Below are positions 1 through 11,430 of a stretch of DNA of 64,000 bases, piece after piece. The stretch comes from Neofusicoccum parvum (taxonomy: Eukaryota > Ascomycota > Dothideomycetes > Botryosphaeriales > Botryosphaeriaceae), in NCBI GenBank assembly GCA_020912385.1, contig CP087219.1, positions 806,001-870,000 of the forward strand. Direction: 5' to 3'. The notes beneath the pieces were generated by a model. It searched no databases. It was given only the letters and a program-made list of their open reading frames with translations, and was not told the DNA's origin. The position numbers and the translations under genes were made by a program. How positions within the stretch are numbered: the stretch's first letter is position 1; each line of letters starts with the position of its first letter.

Positions 1-1
1 G

Positions 2-598
2 GTCAACAAGCGCGTCCCGCACGGTTCTTCGCCGCTGCGGTGCGAGGTCTATCCTGAAGACGTGGTCCTCAAGGAGCGGGGGCGAGGAGGTGCCGGTGGA
101 CAGCAGAGATACATGACATTTCAGGCCTTCTTCATTGATACGTACGGTGGCGCATCTAGCGACTCCTCCTGGAATGACTGCACCGCCGAAGTTGGCGGTG
201 AGGACTGGACAGCAGGAGGGGATGGCACGCAAATGGGACAGATGGGAACTATGGGCGCGTGGGACTCGAATGTCCTGGCCAATATCAACCTAGCGAATTC
301 CCTGAAGGAGGGAGAGCAGGAAGAGGCCACGGGAGACGAGAGCTACTACACCGAATACAACCGGTTCGACGTCACGAATCCCGAGGAGGATGAGCCGGAG
401 GTCGAGGACGTCGCTAAATGCAAACTCGGCACCGAGGAAGTTAACAAGAGCGACGAGAACAAGGTTCCCATGGCACAAAAGCCGAAGGGCTCGGCGATAG
501 CGTACGGCTCCAAAGCGACTTATCCACAGATCAGCAGCCCGCCCCATATGTACCAGAAGCATATCCTCGCCCCAGGCCCTTCTGCGGTGCTACCCTGA
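2..598 (+). CDS. 3' end of an unidentified protein (partial at left edge)
   Basis: An open frame enters from the left edge and ends at a TGA at 596-598. No in-frame ATG is needed upstream, so this is read as the last exon of a gene that starts outside the window. The visible 198 residues are hydrophilic, rich in Gly, Asp/Glu, Ser and Asn, with a run of acidic residues in the middle and a Pro-rich end. There is no signal, membrane segment or motif that I can name. The early part (around CEVYPEDVV and QAFFIDTYGG) looks more ordered than the rest. I do not recognise the family. That it is coding is inferred from frame length and composition. Confidence 0.5.
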   Translation, partial: VNKRVPHGSSPLRCEVYPEDVVLKERGRGGAGGQQRYMTFQAFFIDTYGGASSDSSWNDCTAEVGGEDWTAGGDGTQMGQMGTMGAWDSNVLANINLANSLKEGEQEEATGDESYYTEYNRFDVTNPEEDEPEVEDVAKCKLGTEEVNKSDENKVPMAQKPKGSAIAYGSKATYPQISSPPHMYQKHILAPGPSAVLP

Positions 599-1951
599 AG
601 GCGGTCAATTGCCAACGTCAACTCGATTTATTGGAACGGCACAAGAACCAATATCCGCTCTGTGGGGGGAGATGGTAACACATGGAATGCTCCACGGGCC
701 TTATAGGGGTCAGTCACCTTACGCCAATACACGCCTCACGATCAGAGAACGCTGACTACACGCAGCCAGACATTCAGGATCCACAATTGAGCGGGCACCT
801 CAGCTCCACGCATCCCTCTCTTCGACGAATCAGGCCTCACAACAAAAAGGCCAGAGCCCTTCGTGAGCCTCCCAAGCTGGCCCCGTCAACCTCGGCTGAG
901 AACTGACATATTACGCCAACAGGAACTGCACATCACTAGCAACCATCCATAAGCGATAAGCGAAAAAAAAAAAAAAAAAGAGAGAGCACAACCCCTCTTT
1001 CACCAAATTAGACCAACCCATCACAATATCGCACGACACGACGACGACGAAGACGGCCGCGCCCAAGCGTCAAGATTAACGCCGCCCCCTTGAAGTCCCT
1101 CCCTCCCCCCTCCTTTTTATTTTCCCGCCTCCCCCACCGACGACGTGCCGTCCACCCGTTCATCATCTCGGAGCGCCACACCGACCCGCGCCATCAGCCA
1201 CAAGGCCGAGCACCGTTCATTTCCGCAAGCGAAAAAGGAACATCCGGCTGCGAAACGGCCGCCGCCGAGTCATTTTTGACAAATGAATCACGATTAGCGA
1301 GAGGAAAGGGAAGGAGGGCATCGACGGCCGGTTTAGGGTAGAAATTGGTCAGACCCTGGTCAAAGGCGGGCAATATCAGTCTTTTGCTCAGGCAGCGCGC
1401 GCTGGTGCCGCTTGCGAATACGGATCACGGCTTCCCTCTTTTGGTTCTAGTGGCGGTGCAGAACAGTACCCTCCTTTCATGTACTTCTACGAAGACGTAA
1501 TGGAACAGATGTAGACACATGGAAATCCTTACACATGTTCCTATGGGAGAGATGTGAGTTGGCTTGATACTCGGTGGTGATTTACGCGCAGCAGTTTCAA
1601 TGCTACTCGTCGACTATTCAGGATCTAAAGCAAACCCCACCACTTCTCATAACTCTCTTTTGGAGGATGTTGAATTTGTGAGATCTCTTTCGAGCCCCAC
1701 CAGCCCTGCAAGAAACCGTTTCTGCTGCCGCAATCCCAGTGATAAAAGCATGTCTCCCGGAATTATGCCCCTCGCCAGGTGTATGTGTGTGTGTGGTCAT
1801 CATCGTCGCACGCCACCCTCTAAAACGCCATATCCATGCCCTCATAAGAACTCATCGCTGATCCTTTGCCATGCCGGATTTTCCGTGCTCTTAGTGACGA
1901 TGAAAGCCAGAAGGAAGCTGGAGGACGAAAGAGAAGGAAGATTAGCCTCCT
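599..1951. other. Intergenic spacer with A-tract
   Basis: No convincing gene. It holds the presumed 3' flank of the leftmost gene and an A-run of about 17 nt near 964-980. GC-rich, pyrimidine-rich stretches follow at 1080-1200. Short open frames here lack motifs and splice logic. The right part, 1952-2101, carries a small antisense ORF discussed with CSN6. Confidence 0.5.
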
Positions 1952-2101
1952 TTACATGTTGTTGCAGTCAGCTGTGTAAAGCGCCTCACGAACCGTGTTC
2001 ACAGCCGTGTCAATCCAGCTGTCGTCGTCTCCGATGGTCTCCTTCCACTGCTTACGTTCGCCACTATAGACACTGTCCCACATGTCAGTAGTATCTGCCA
2101 T
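1952..2101 (-). CDS. 49-codon ORF just past csn6; either a last exon or an sORF
   Basis: On the minus strand an ATG at 2101 (A at -3, G at +4, a good start context) opens a 49-codon frame ending in TAA at 1952-1954. The product is acidic and Trp-containing (it begins MADTTDMWDSVY and ends CNNM). Its composition looks coding and unlike random GC-rich frames nearby. It starts 49 bp past the csn6 stop. If csn6 used a GTGAGT donor at 2195 and an AG at 2115-2114, this frame would be fused in phase to CSN6 as an alternative C-terminus. I cannot decide between a separate small protein, an alternative csn6 exon and chance. Confidence 0.3.
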   Translation of the reverse strand: MADTTDMWDSVYSGERKQWKETIGDDDSWIDTAVNTVREALYTADCNNM

Positions 2102-2150
2102 CATTGAAAAAAACTCTCACGCAACGGAAAGTGTTGGTAGGAATGTTCTC

Positions 2151-3625
2151 TCAGCGATGCCGTGCCAGGTACCCCCTCCCCTCGCCAGGACTCACGTACG
2201 CAGCGCTGCCACCAAGGGCCGTGTCGAAGAAACCTCCCATGCCGGCACCACCATTACTCGGCGCCATGCCCATGCTCTCCATGCTGAACGGGGCACCGCC
2301 GGCGTTCATGCGACGGTTGTTGCGTGCCGTGTCGACAATGGCGAACTTCTTGCCCAGCTCGCTCGCCGCACTCAGAGAGCCCGTGATGCTGGCCAGCATG
2401 TTGGTCAGCTCCACGTCGGCACGCTGCTCGGCCGCCTCACGCGCGAAGGTGTCGCGGTCCGGAGGCGCAAGAAGCGGGAGGCGGGAGATCAGAGACTGGA
2501 TGGCACGAAGAACCTCGTGGTTAGGCTGCTCGGTGGGATTCTTGGTTTGGACGATCTCCGCGTCGGTCAGGTAGGAAGGCGGAAGTTCGGAGAGGTAGGA
2601 TTGCAGCAGGGAGACACGGGCGCGCAGCATCTTGATGGCATTGGATTTCGCGGTGAGAGAGGCGAGAACTGAAGTTTTGATTTTAGCAATCTTCTCTTCC
2701 AGAAGGTCCTGGGGTCTGAAGGGAACTTACGCTCTTCGTCTTCGGACGATAGCGGAACAGTGTCCTCGCTGCTCTCTGTGGGTTCCGCATCCGCCTTCGC
2801 ATCGGTGGCCTTCGACTTGCCCTTGCTCTTACCCTTGCTGCTGCCTTCACCAGCGGCAACGCTGCGCTTCCTTGCGTGGTCAACGGCCGTGGCATTTCCG
2901 CCACCCTGTGCCACAAAGTCCACAGCAATCATTTCTGCCTCTCCCGTCTCGACCGAGTAGGTCAGCTCCCGGAACTTCAGCTGCTTTCCCTGGCCCGGCG
3001 CGCCGCCATCGATGTCCATACTCGTAGCCTTGTCATTGCCGCCGCTGCCCTCCCAGAGGCTCTCGTAGATAGTGAGCGGAAGTTTGCCGCCGGTGGCGTT
3101 GCCCTCGAGCACCGACTCAGGATGGAACAGCAGGAGCAGTGCGGCCTCGTTGTGCACGTTCTGGATGTACTCATGGATAGAGAGGTGGTGCGGCGCGGGG
3201 CCGGTCGGTGCGCCCAGCGTGAACCAGCCCACAAGATCCAACGCCGGCGACTTGTACACAGTCTTGTCTGCTTGGGGTCAGCCTCGCCTCTGGGCAAATG
3301 GCTGATTGACTCGCAATATGTGTGGGTGGGGAGGGAGTTTTCACTCACACTGCTCCAGACGCTCGCCGAACCACGAGTCGTCAATCCTGACCTCGCCGTC
3401 GTCACCGACAATCAGCTTGACCTCAAACGCCACTTCCATGGTGATTTCGCGGCCATTCTGCTGGCCAATTATGGCGCCGACGATGGGACCGGGCTGCTGG
3501 CGGAGGGTGTGGCGGGTGATGTAGTCGGAGACGGTGAGCAGCACGAGCGGGTGAAGTTGGACCTGCGGGCTCGTGTCGGAAGCTCTGGTGCTAGAGAGGA
3601 GCGGGTTTTCCTCCGAGTCCGCCAT
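2151..3625 (-). CDS. csn6: COP9 signalosome complex subunit 6 (MPN- protein)
   Basis: Three exons, 3625-3349, 3267-2731 and 2668-2151, joined by introns of 81 and 62 nt with GTGAGT and GTAAGT donors. They give 443 residues with phases that close exactly. An MPN domain covers roughly residues 20-165. Where catalytic MPN+ proteins have an HxH metal motif after the VGW element, this protein has VGWFTLGAPTGPAPHH, so it is a non-catalytic MPN- subunit, as known for CSN6. Restoring intron 2 recreates the conserved DEELLASLTAKSNAIKM helix start. A Lys/Ser/Glu-rich insertion (about 190-260) separates the MPN domain from the C-terminal helical region. CSN6 is part of the nuclear complex that removes NEDD8 from cullins. 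A strong GTGAGT at 2195 near the end could start a further intron. Confidence 0.93.
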
Positions 3626-5134
3626 CTTTGCGCGTGTGCGGGGTGTCTGCCGGGGACGGAAAGCAGGGGCACGTCAGGTAGAAGCTGCAACGTCTGAGCG
3701 CGACCGTCGAGCTTGGAGTGGCGGGGTAGGCGCTGGCGTTGAGGTGGGATGCGGAGCGGTGGTCGTGCGCTGCTGCGGCCTGGAGCTCTGTCGGCGCACG
3801 GACCAGCAGACCCATGTCCCGCCGGCAGTCGCGGCGACGACGCCTCACCCACGCCTTCCCGTTCCATCCCACTGCTGTGAGCCTGCTGCAGAGCACATCT
3901 AGGACACACATCAATCAGATTACTCAGAAGTTTTCTCCTGCTTGCGGACTGAGCTCGCAGGTGTATGAGCGTGCCGAACAGTACCTGGCAACCATGCAGC
4001 AACCTCTGATTGTTGGTGTTCGTCCGCGAAAAGAGACATGATCTAGTATCCAGTACTTCGAGGTTTCCGTACCAGCCAGCCTGCCAGTCAGCTACGGCGG
4101 AAAACGAAAGAAGGCCCAGCACGGGCTGCAGCATGCTGACTTCCGCAGTCACCGTCTTCCGCCACGTGCCCAGACACGTGCCTGCCTAATCGGAGGCGTT
4201 GACGAGGCACAGTTGCATGCTCCTCCGGTTGCCATATCATTCACCACCCCAGCCACCCGCTCTTTCAGGCTTAGCACCGTCGATCTTCGCAGAAGCGAGC
4301 ACGCGCTTGCCACGACCGAATCCCTCTCGCTTAGTTATATAAACCCTCCTCCTCCTCGCCCATCCAACTCTTCTTCCTTTCCCTCCACGTCCGCTCACAA
4401 GCGGGCGCCAAAGTGTCAGGGCTGCACTTGACAACAGCAAAGCCCGGGCGGGTGGGGCCTTTCCTCAGTTTCCCACGCCCATCTTTGACGGCAACGTGGT
4501 AAGCTGGTACAAAGGGAAGCCTTCTCGGCGGGGACCCAGTGGGCACGCCGAGGGGGGCTATCATCTCAACAAGAAAAATAAAAAAAAATTCAGGGCGACG
4601 ACGGCCTAGCAATCAAGTAGTACTGCCAAACGGTCGGGGTGGATGGGGTTCGCGCGAGGACTTGGGCCTCCAAAACGCTAGTGACGTTCCTTCAGTTTAA
4701 TCTCTAAGTCATCTTCAATCAATCTTCTCGGTTTAATCTCTGGACCTGCCTCACCCTATGAACTTCGTGTCTCTGCCAATCCCACATATCATCACTATCT
4801 GCAATAGGTACCCTTGTACCCACTGCTTCAACCTTCCTCCCTATCTTCTCGCTCTTGCTCTTCCTCGCCCGGTGCGCTGTCCCTATGTCATTCTATGCCA
4901 AATCTCGCAATTGGTTGCTTCGGCCGTAGATACATACACGCCTTTTGTCTCTCCAATGGTTCAAGCACTCGCCCACTAGACTGACCATCTGCAAACAAGA
5001 AGTGTTCTCTGTATGAATAACATCCTCAATTGGACTAATGTCTATTTATCTTTGGTCCTCAAAGACTTTTGTGTCTACATTCAGCACTCGCTAACACAGA
5101 CCGAAATGGGGGTATCTAAAATGCTCTCTTCCGC
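3626..5134. other. Spacer between csn6 start and dehydrogenase stop
   Basis: Holds the csn6 promoter side (3626 onward) and the 3' flank of the dehydrogenase. A TATA-like stretch and CT-rich DNA lie near 4335-4385, but no gene model follows it. Other open frames have no motif. Nothing else seen. Confidence 0.5.
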
Positions 5135-6610
5135 TCAATACTCAATCAGCACCTTCAAGACCAGTTTCCCGCTGTCATCAACAGTCTTCCCCGCAAGTTC
5201 GAAGGCCTCCTTCGCAGATTCAAGCCCGCTGAAGCGGTGCGTGATCATCATGTCGAGGTTCGGCAGCACGCCCGAAGAGATGATCTTCATGCCGGTCGGG
5301 TAGGTGTTGGCGTACCGGAAGATGCCGATGATGTCGACCTCTTTCAGGTGGGACGCCGACATGGGCAGCGTCTGGATCGGCGTGCCCATGCCGACCATGA
5401 TCAGCTTGCCGCCAGGTCTTGTTGCCTGCCGACGGTTAGCATCCACCCTCGATCGCGGCGGCCCGGGAAACCCACGAAAAGACCGGCCTGCATGCACAGC
5501 TCCTTGCCCGTGCAGTCGAAAGTGACGTCGGCGCCCTCTGCGTCCAGCTCGCCGGCGCATGCGATCTCGACGATGTCGCCGGCGATGGTTTTGGCGGCCG
5601 CGAACCTCTCGGCGGTCTCCTGCGGCTGCTGGCCGGTCGCCACGACGTAGCCACGCGTGGCGAAGCCGTGGCGGAGGGCGTACTCCACGCGGCCGATGTC
5701 GATGTCGGCGATGAGCACGGTCGTGGCCCCCGACATCTTGGCCATGGCGGCCGTGAGCAGCCCGACGGTGCCGGCGCCGAAGACCAGAGCAGTGTCGCCC
5801 TGCTCCACCGTCGCCCGCCGCGCCGCGTGGATGGCCACCGACAGCGGCTCCAGCAGCGCGGCGGACTCCAGGGAGACGTGGTCCGGGATCCTGGAAGCCG
5901 CTCGGTCAGCCTTGAACCTCAGCAAAATCTCGCGCGGGCGGGCAGGGCGTCTTCACTTGTGGCACCACTTCGCCGGGTGGTTGATGCGCTCCTGCAGCGT
6001 GCCCTGGAAGTGCGGCACGCTCTTCGCGCTGCTCCTGAACCTCATCTTGGGGCACAGGTTGTACCGGCCGCGCAGGCAGGACCGGCAGGAGTCGCACGGC
6101 ACGCCGACCTCGAGCGCAACCCGGTCGCCGATCTGGAAGGCCCCGGCGGCCTGGACCTGGTCCCCCACGGCGACCACCACGCCGGCGGACTCGTGGCCCA
6201 GCGACAGCGGCGCCACGGCGCACAGGTCGCCGTTGCGGAACTTGCTGTAGTAGGAAACGTCGCTGCCGCAGATGCCGGTCGCGCGGACGGCGATCTGCAG
6301 CTCGTGCGGGAGCGGGTCGGCCAGGTGCCGAGTCTCCTGTGTGCCACGGTGTGAGCGAGAAACGCCGCAAGCGTGGGGATCGATCAGGATGCCGTGCAGG
6401 GCAGATGGTTCCTGGCTAACCCCCACGCGACTGCCGCATGGGGCAGGTGTGGGGGCGGCGGGTGCGTGTGTGGGGAAAGCGGGAGGGAAGTAAAAAAGCA
6501 CGTACGATGCGAAGGTCGCGTGGCCCATGCAGGACGGAAGCTTGAATTGCGGCTTTGCCGCCGTTCTTGACCTCCATTGGGAACACGTCCGCGATTGCTG
6601 AGGGAGCCAT
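5135..6610 (-). CDS. NAD-dependent sorbitol/xylitol-type dehydrogenase (zinc MDR family)
   Basis: Four exons, 6610-6506, 6336-5957, 5890-5476 and 5425-5135, encode 396 residues with closed phases. The introns are 169, 66 and 50 nt. Family marks: catalytic zinc ligands C58 and H83/E84 (GICGSD and GHESAG), four structural-zinc cysteines at 116, 119, 122 and 130, a Rossmann GAGTVG at 200-205, and the LIADID strand end, whose aspartate at 224 points to NAD rather than NADP. Members oxidise polyols such as sorbitol, xylitol or L-arabinitol to ketoses in the cytosol. Which polyol is used cannot be read from the sequence. The ATG at 6610 follows a TATA-like element by about 100 nt. Confidence 0.9.
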
Positions 6611-9591
6611 GGTGTTGCACACTGGAAGTTTTTCCACAGGAGGAGGAGCAGAGAGGAAAACGAGCTTCGGCTTGTCCGCCTCGCGGCCAGCAGTGCAAGA
6701 GCCGGCGGCGATATAAATACGCTTCCCTGGGGAAAGATTACCCGCCGCCTGGCTGGGACGGGCGAGGCTTGCTTTGCGGGCCTTGAGTAAGGGAGGGTGT
6801 CTGCAGAGGAGGGGAGCCCCAGCCCGGGGCTTGCTGGCGCAGATTGAGATAGCTGGGCAGCGGCGCGCTGCTCACACAAAACAACCACGTCATACTTTGC
6901 GTCCTGCTCGCCGGCACCATGCATCTTGCTGCTGCGGCTTCACCGGCTGGCTTATCGTCGCTGGCCCGCTAGCGCGCCGGCGCCAAATAGGCGCCTTTTC
7001 TGTGCGGTGCTGCTGCACGGCAGGTACCCACCCAGAGCATCTCCACCCTGCCCGCGACGCCCAGCAAGAGGATACACTCACGCGGAGGCTGTGATTTGCG
7101 GCCGGCCTCGACGGGGCCGTCTCAGATAATGCAGCACAGCTTCTAGCGGCCGCGTGCGTGCTGTGCTGGCGCAGGGCAGCTGTCCGAAGGAAAAAAGCAT
7201 ATGCAAATTGGGGTGCTGGGATGTGGCACGCGTCAGGCCAGCCCGCCGGCAGCTCGGTTGCTTCGCCTGTGGTGCTCCACCGCTCCGGCGCCAAGCACGC
7301 TCTACACGTGCAGCCGCTATCTCAGGCCCTGTGTGCAGTCCGCATGTGTGTATCTTTTGCTCTGCCTGTGATCGACCCGCCGCCGTCATCGTTGGCCGCC
7401 GACGACCTGTCGCTTCTGCGCGCGCGCACGCAATGCACGCGCGGACTGAGGCAGATAACCTGGGACGGCCCGCAGGCTCTGGGGGCAACGTCTGCTGCAG
7501 CTCATATCAGGGCATCAGATAATGATGCAGAATCGCGCGCAAGCACGTTTATCTTCTCCATTGTCGGCGCGCGGAGCCTGCGCCTGGGCTTTCTTCCCGA
7601 CTTGCTTTCTCAGAGTGGAGCGGGAAATGGCCTGCGCGCCGCTGCTCTGGCTCTGCTCTGCGGGGAAGGGCGAGAAAAGGTGACGGAGCTGCGTCTTTCA
7701 CGGCGCGTGGAGGTGAAGTAAGGTTTTGTGCTCGGCGGCCGGCGCTGCAGGGCCATGACTTGAAGGCACACAGCACGCACTGAACGCCGCTGATGACGGC
7801 TTGCTGCCAGCACCGCTGTTCCATGGCGAGCGTGGCTATAGCAAGATCGACCGGACGCAGTGGTGACTCGGCCCTTCCCACCAGCTTCACCACGTGGCTC
7901 GCCACCGCGTAGGTACCGCCTCCGGGCAGCCAAGAGGCGGACATGCACACGGCACTGCCTACCCCTCATCGCCAACTGACAATCTTGCAGTGCCTGTGCC
8001 GTAGCAAACAGAAATGACCAACCGCCGGCCCACCAACCCAGCTGCCCGGGTACCTGAAAGGCCGGCCTTGCTGATAAGACCGGCCGCCGTCCTGGCCTTT
8101 TCTTCCAGCGAGTGGGCGCGGCCGGGGACAATCGCGCGTCCGTTCCCACAGCTGGATCGACGGTGCAGCGCGCATGCTGCGTCCGCGAGGGCGTAGCCGA
8201 ATGGTGCGATGCTCTGCGCGCCGCGTGCGGAAGGCATGGCACGGCATGCAGGCTTGACGTCGTGCTGGCAGCGGGGCTGGTGGACGGATGCGCCGGCCGG
8301 CGACGTGTGGTCAAAACGGCGCCGTCACCCACCACGGCCTGTCCCTCGTCTTCTTTCGGCCGCGGCTCCACATCGGCGGAGGAGGGTTGCAGGACGGCGG
8401 CATGCACCGCGTGGCGGGGGCATGGATCGGGGATGATCTGGCCAGCGGGCTATAGCAGCCGTCTGCTAAGAAGGAGAGCGCCAGGCGTCGGGCCGGAGCG
8501 TGCAAAAGGCAGCGAGAGGGCGGTGTGCAGCGCGAGGAGAGCGCGCGAGCAGAGCAGGCCGTCGCGGTTGGCGTGTCGTGCGGTTGGCGTTGTGGCGGCA
8601 CGCCCGCTGACTCGCATGCCTGCAGGCCGGCTGTTGGACGGAGGCGATCGCCCACCGCCCCGGTTTCCCGGGTTTGCTAGCTCGCTGGGCGGGTGGTGCA
8701 GGGCGGACGGCTGCCATTGGGAGCCCTGGACTTTCTGTGCGCCGCGGAGCCGCTGGAGGGTGGGAGGCATTCCGGGTATGGCTGCGGTGGATCGCCGCGC
8801 CATCACCACCCTCTGGCTCGGTGCTCTGGCTGCTCTTATCTGGCTGCCTGCGCCTTCACGAGCGACGCCTGCGGTTGGCTGGCACTAGCGACTGCGTTTG
8901 ACAGGCCTTTTAGCCGAGCCGATGTCGCCATGCCTGCAGCGCTCATGGATCTGCTCGGGCGTTTCCCTGAAACGCTCGCACGGCTGGTGCTATCCCGTGT
9001 CAAGCACAACCTCAACCAGGCACGAGCTGCGCGCCGCAACCAACAGAGCTATTGATTTTCCTCCATGGCCTAGAAATAGGCTCTTGCAACGCCGTCCGCC
9101 AGTTTTCTTCGTGCTCGTCCTCCTGGCTATATCTTCTGCCTAAATCGAGGCGGAAGGCCGGGGACCGTGGTCAGGTCCACGGTCGTGGAAGCGGAGCATC
9201 CGTGGTAGCGTGTTTTTCGAGATGGGGTACGGGCCGAGGGAAGTTGCGGGGCCCTTTCGATCTGCCCTCCGAGCGAGATGAAGACGTTGGGAATTCCTTA
9301 GCAGAACTAATGCCGTGCCAGTCTCTGATAAATTGCGATGACACTGTCCTACCGGGCGGGCGTGGGGAAGGGTTGTGACAGTCCCGATGCGAAAGCTTTC
9401 GGGACACATTGACGCTGAAGCCATACATCAGGCTGCAAGGAATAAGGGCCATTGGCTTTTGTCGCCATCAAGGTGTGTAGGCCAGGATAGAGCAGACTTC
9501 TTTCGAAACGGTCACGCTGATGGCTTTGCATGTTCGCCAGTAATTTTTATTCATTCAATTATCATGCTCATCCATTGTGCGCCTCAACTGC
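6611..9591. other. 3 kb GC-rich gap without a supported gene
   Basis: This is the longest gene-free stretch. It is GC-rich throughout (roughly 6.9-8.9 kb most strongly), so long frames arise on both strands by chance, for example around 7158-7721 and 8112-8888. None shows a domain, signal peptide, plausible introns or protein-like composition. The left end holds the dehydrogenase promoter and the right end the 3' flank of the epoxide hydrolase. No repeats or tRNA were seen. Confidence 0.45.
6711..6720 (-). promoter_or_regulatory. TATA-like element of the dehydrogenase gene
   Basis: On the minus strand this reads GTATTTATAT, an AT-rich island in very GC-rich DNA. It lies about 100 bp upstream of the dehydrogenase ATG at 6610, a normal distance for a fungal core promoter. 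The role is inferred from position and composition. Confidence 0.45.
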
Positions 9592-11364
9592 TCAGAGCAC
9601 GCTCTTCCCGCCAAAAACAACGGCCTCAGACCAGCTCTTGATGATGTCGTTGATCTCCGCCGGCTTCTCCCACTGGCCGAAGTGGTTCGTCTCCACCGAC
9701 GCTCTGCTGAGGTTGGGAATGAGCTTCTCCATACCAGCCGACATCTCGGGCTTCAGGATGACATCCTTGGCGGTAGCGATGTATAGAACGGGCTGGTTGA
9801 TGATGCCCTCGCCGAATTTATCAAGTTCCTCGTCAAAGTTGACGCGGCGAGTGCGGTACCAGTTGCCTGTTGCATCATCATCAGCAAATTTTGAAACCAT
9901 CACTCTGTGGTGCTCTCAAAGACTTACAAGGGCCGTGCAGGCCGTTGCGGGCGTACTGCTCAGCGTAGTAGTCGAGTTCCTAGTTCCGGCAAGTCAGTCA
10001 CGGGATCGTCGTAAGTAGCAATTCCCCGTTCGGGCAAGGGTAACGAGAAAAAGCAAGACCACGAGCCTCATGAAGCGGTCTGCGCTGGCACCTCAGTAGT
10101 TCCAGCTGCCTTGACGTGGCTCCAGGCCTCTTCCGAAGCAGAAGTTGTCCACGTCACAGTCTCGCAGCCCAACATCCTCGCAAAGCCCAAGGAAAGACTC
10201 CCCTCGCATCGCCCTCATACAACCAAGACGAGAAAAAGAAATCAAGCCACATACCTCCTCCGACATCAACGGACCCCTGGGCACCTTGCCCAGATTCTCC
10301 AAAACGATGCCATCGAACGGGTTGAACAGCAGCTCGCCGTTCGGGCCCTTGCCGCCCGTGATGAAGACAAGCAGCTTCTTGAAGTCCTCCTTCGTCTTGA
10401 CGCCCTCCTCAGGCTTGCCGCTGGCCAGGTTCAGCTGGTACTTGAACTGCGGGAGCGGGCCGGCGACCTGCTGCTCGACGGAGAAGTAGGTGCTGGAAGG
10501 CGGGGCATAGGGGGTGCTGATGGCGAAGACGTGAGAGATGAGGTCGGGCTTCCACAGCGCGACGCGGTAGACGACGGCTCCACCCCTGGTAAGTGGGTGA
10601 GAAACGTTAGCTATTAGGCTTCTTCACCTGGAGGCTGTGGCGGTGTCGCCACTGCTCCTTCGTTTGCCCTTTTTCCTTTCCATTCCGTCCCTTGTGCAGA
10701 CGAGGGATTGACATACCAGTCGTGGCCACCCAGCACAATCTTCGGCGCGCCCAGCTGGCGCGCCAGCTCCTCGATGTCGTCCGCCGCACGCTTGAAGCCG
10801 TACAGCGAGATCGACTCCGGCGGTACTCTCGGCGCGTCCTGCGGGGTGAATTGTCAGCGTTGCCATTCACGGACATCCGCGTCGGGCAGCATTCTCGTCA
10901 TCCTCCGTCTGCCTCCCACTCTCGTCCTGGATACAGCGGCTTGCTCTCCGCAGCGGACGTTCTTTTCCGGGGAAAGGCGGCAGAAAGCTTACCGTTCCGC
11001 CGTAGCCCATCATGTCGGGCGCCACGATGCGGAAACCCAGCTCGATGAGCGCGGGGATCTGGTAACGCCAGCCGAATGCGAGGTCGGGCCATCCGTGGAC
11101 CTGCGGGGGTTGGAAACGGTCACAAAGCATTCCTCAGAGACGCGGTGGGGGAGCGACGAACAAGCACGATGGTGGCCTTGAACTGGCCGTCCTGAGGCAC
11201 GCCCAGGATGTAGCCTGCGTGCGTCCGCCATCAGCCTTGACATTCTCGTCGCTGCACAAGTCGCGAGGGTCCCTACGGTAGGTGCGGCCATTCAGCACAG
11301 CCGTCTTGAGGGAGACACGCGGGTCCGAAAATTCGGGGTCAAGCTTCGCGACGGTGGAAGCCAT
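9592..11364 (-). CDS. Epoxide hydrolase (alpha/beta-hydrolase fold)
   Basis: Seven exons, 11364-11277, 11214-11162, 11100-10993, 10838-10717, 10585-10255, 9979-9928 and 9866-9592, give 342 residues with matching phases. The family marks are the oxyanion motif HGWPD (49-53), the nucleophile elbow GGHDWGG with Asp123, and a C-terminal catalytic His313 in ETNHFGQWEKP. These enzymes open epoxides to diols through an ester on the Asp; the substrate is unknown. Intron 5 is long (275 nt). A second in-frame ATG lies at 11400, 12 codons upstream. I chose 11364 because a TATA-like element sits only 21-30 nt before 11400, too close for that codon to be inside the transcript. Confidence 0.88.
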
Positions 11365-11420
11365 GGCGGATGGATGCGCTGCGAAGAACTTCCTCGACAT
11401 GCTGCAAGGCCGTGCTATCT

Positions 11421-11430
11421 CTTATATACT
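11421..11430 (-). promoter_or_regulatory. TATA-like element of the epoxide hydrolase gene
   Basis: On the minus strand this reads AGTATATAAG, flanked by mixed sequence. It lies 57-66 nt upstream of the ATG at 11364 and only 21-30 nt upstream of the alternative ATG at 11400. This bears on the start choice. Function is inferred from position. Confidence 0.45.

Noticed and set aside
2876..3697. Plus-strand 273-codon frame over csn6
   Set aside because: Mirror of CSN6 exons and introns in GC-rich DNA. No family resemblance.
7158..8888. Several 180-265-codon frames on both strands in the GC-rich gap
   Set aside because: They overlap each other in several frames with Arg/Ala/Ser-rich composition, as expected from high GC, and lack motifs, signals or introns.
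11364..11400. ATG at 11400 as start of the epoxide hydrolase
   Set aside because: A TATA-like element lies only 21-30 nt upstream, so this codon is probably at or before the transcription start. 11364 fits better, though 5' mapping would settle it.
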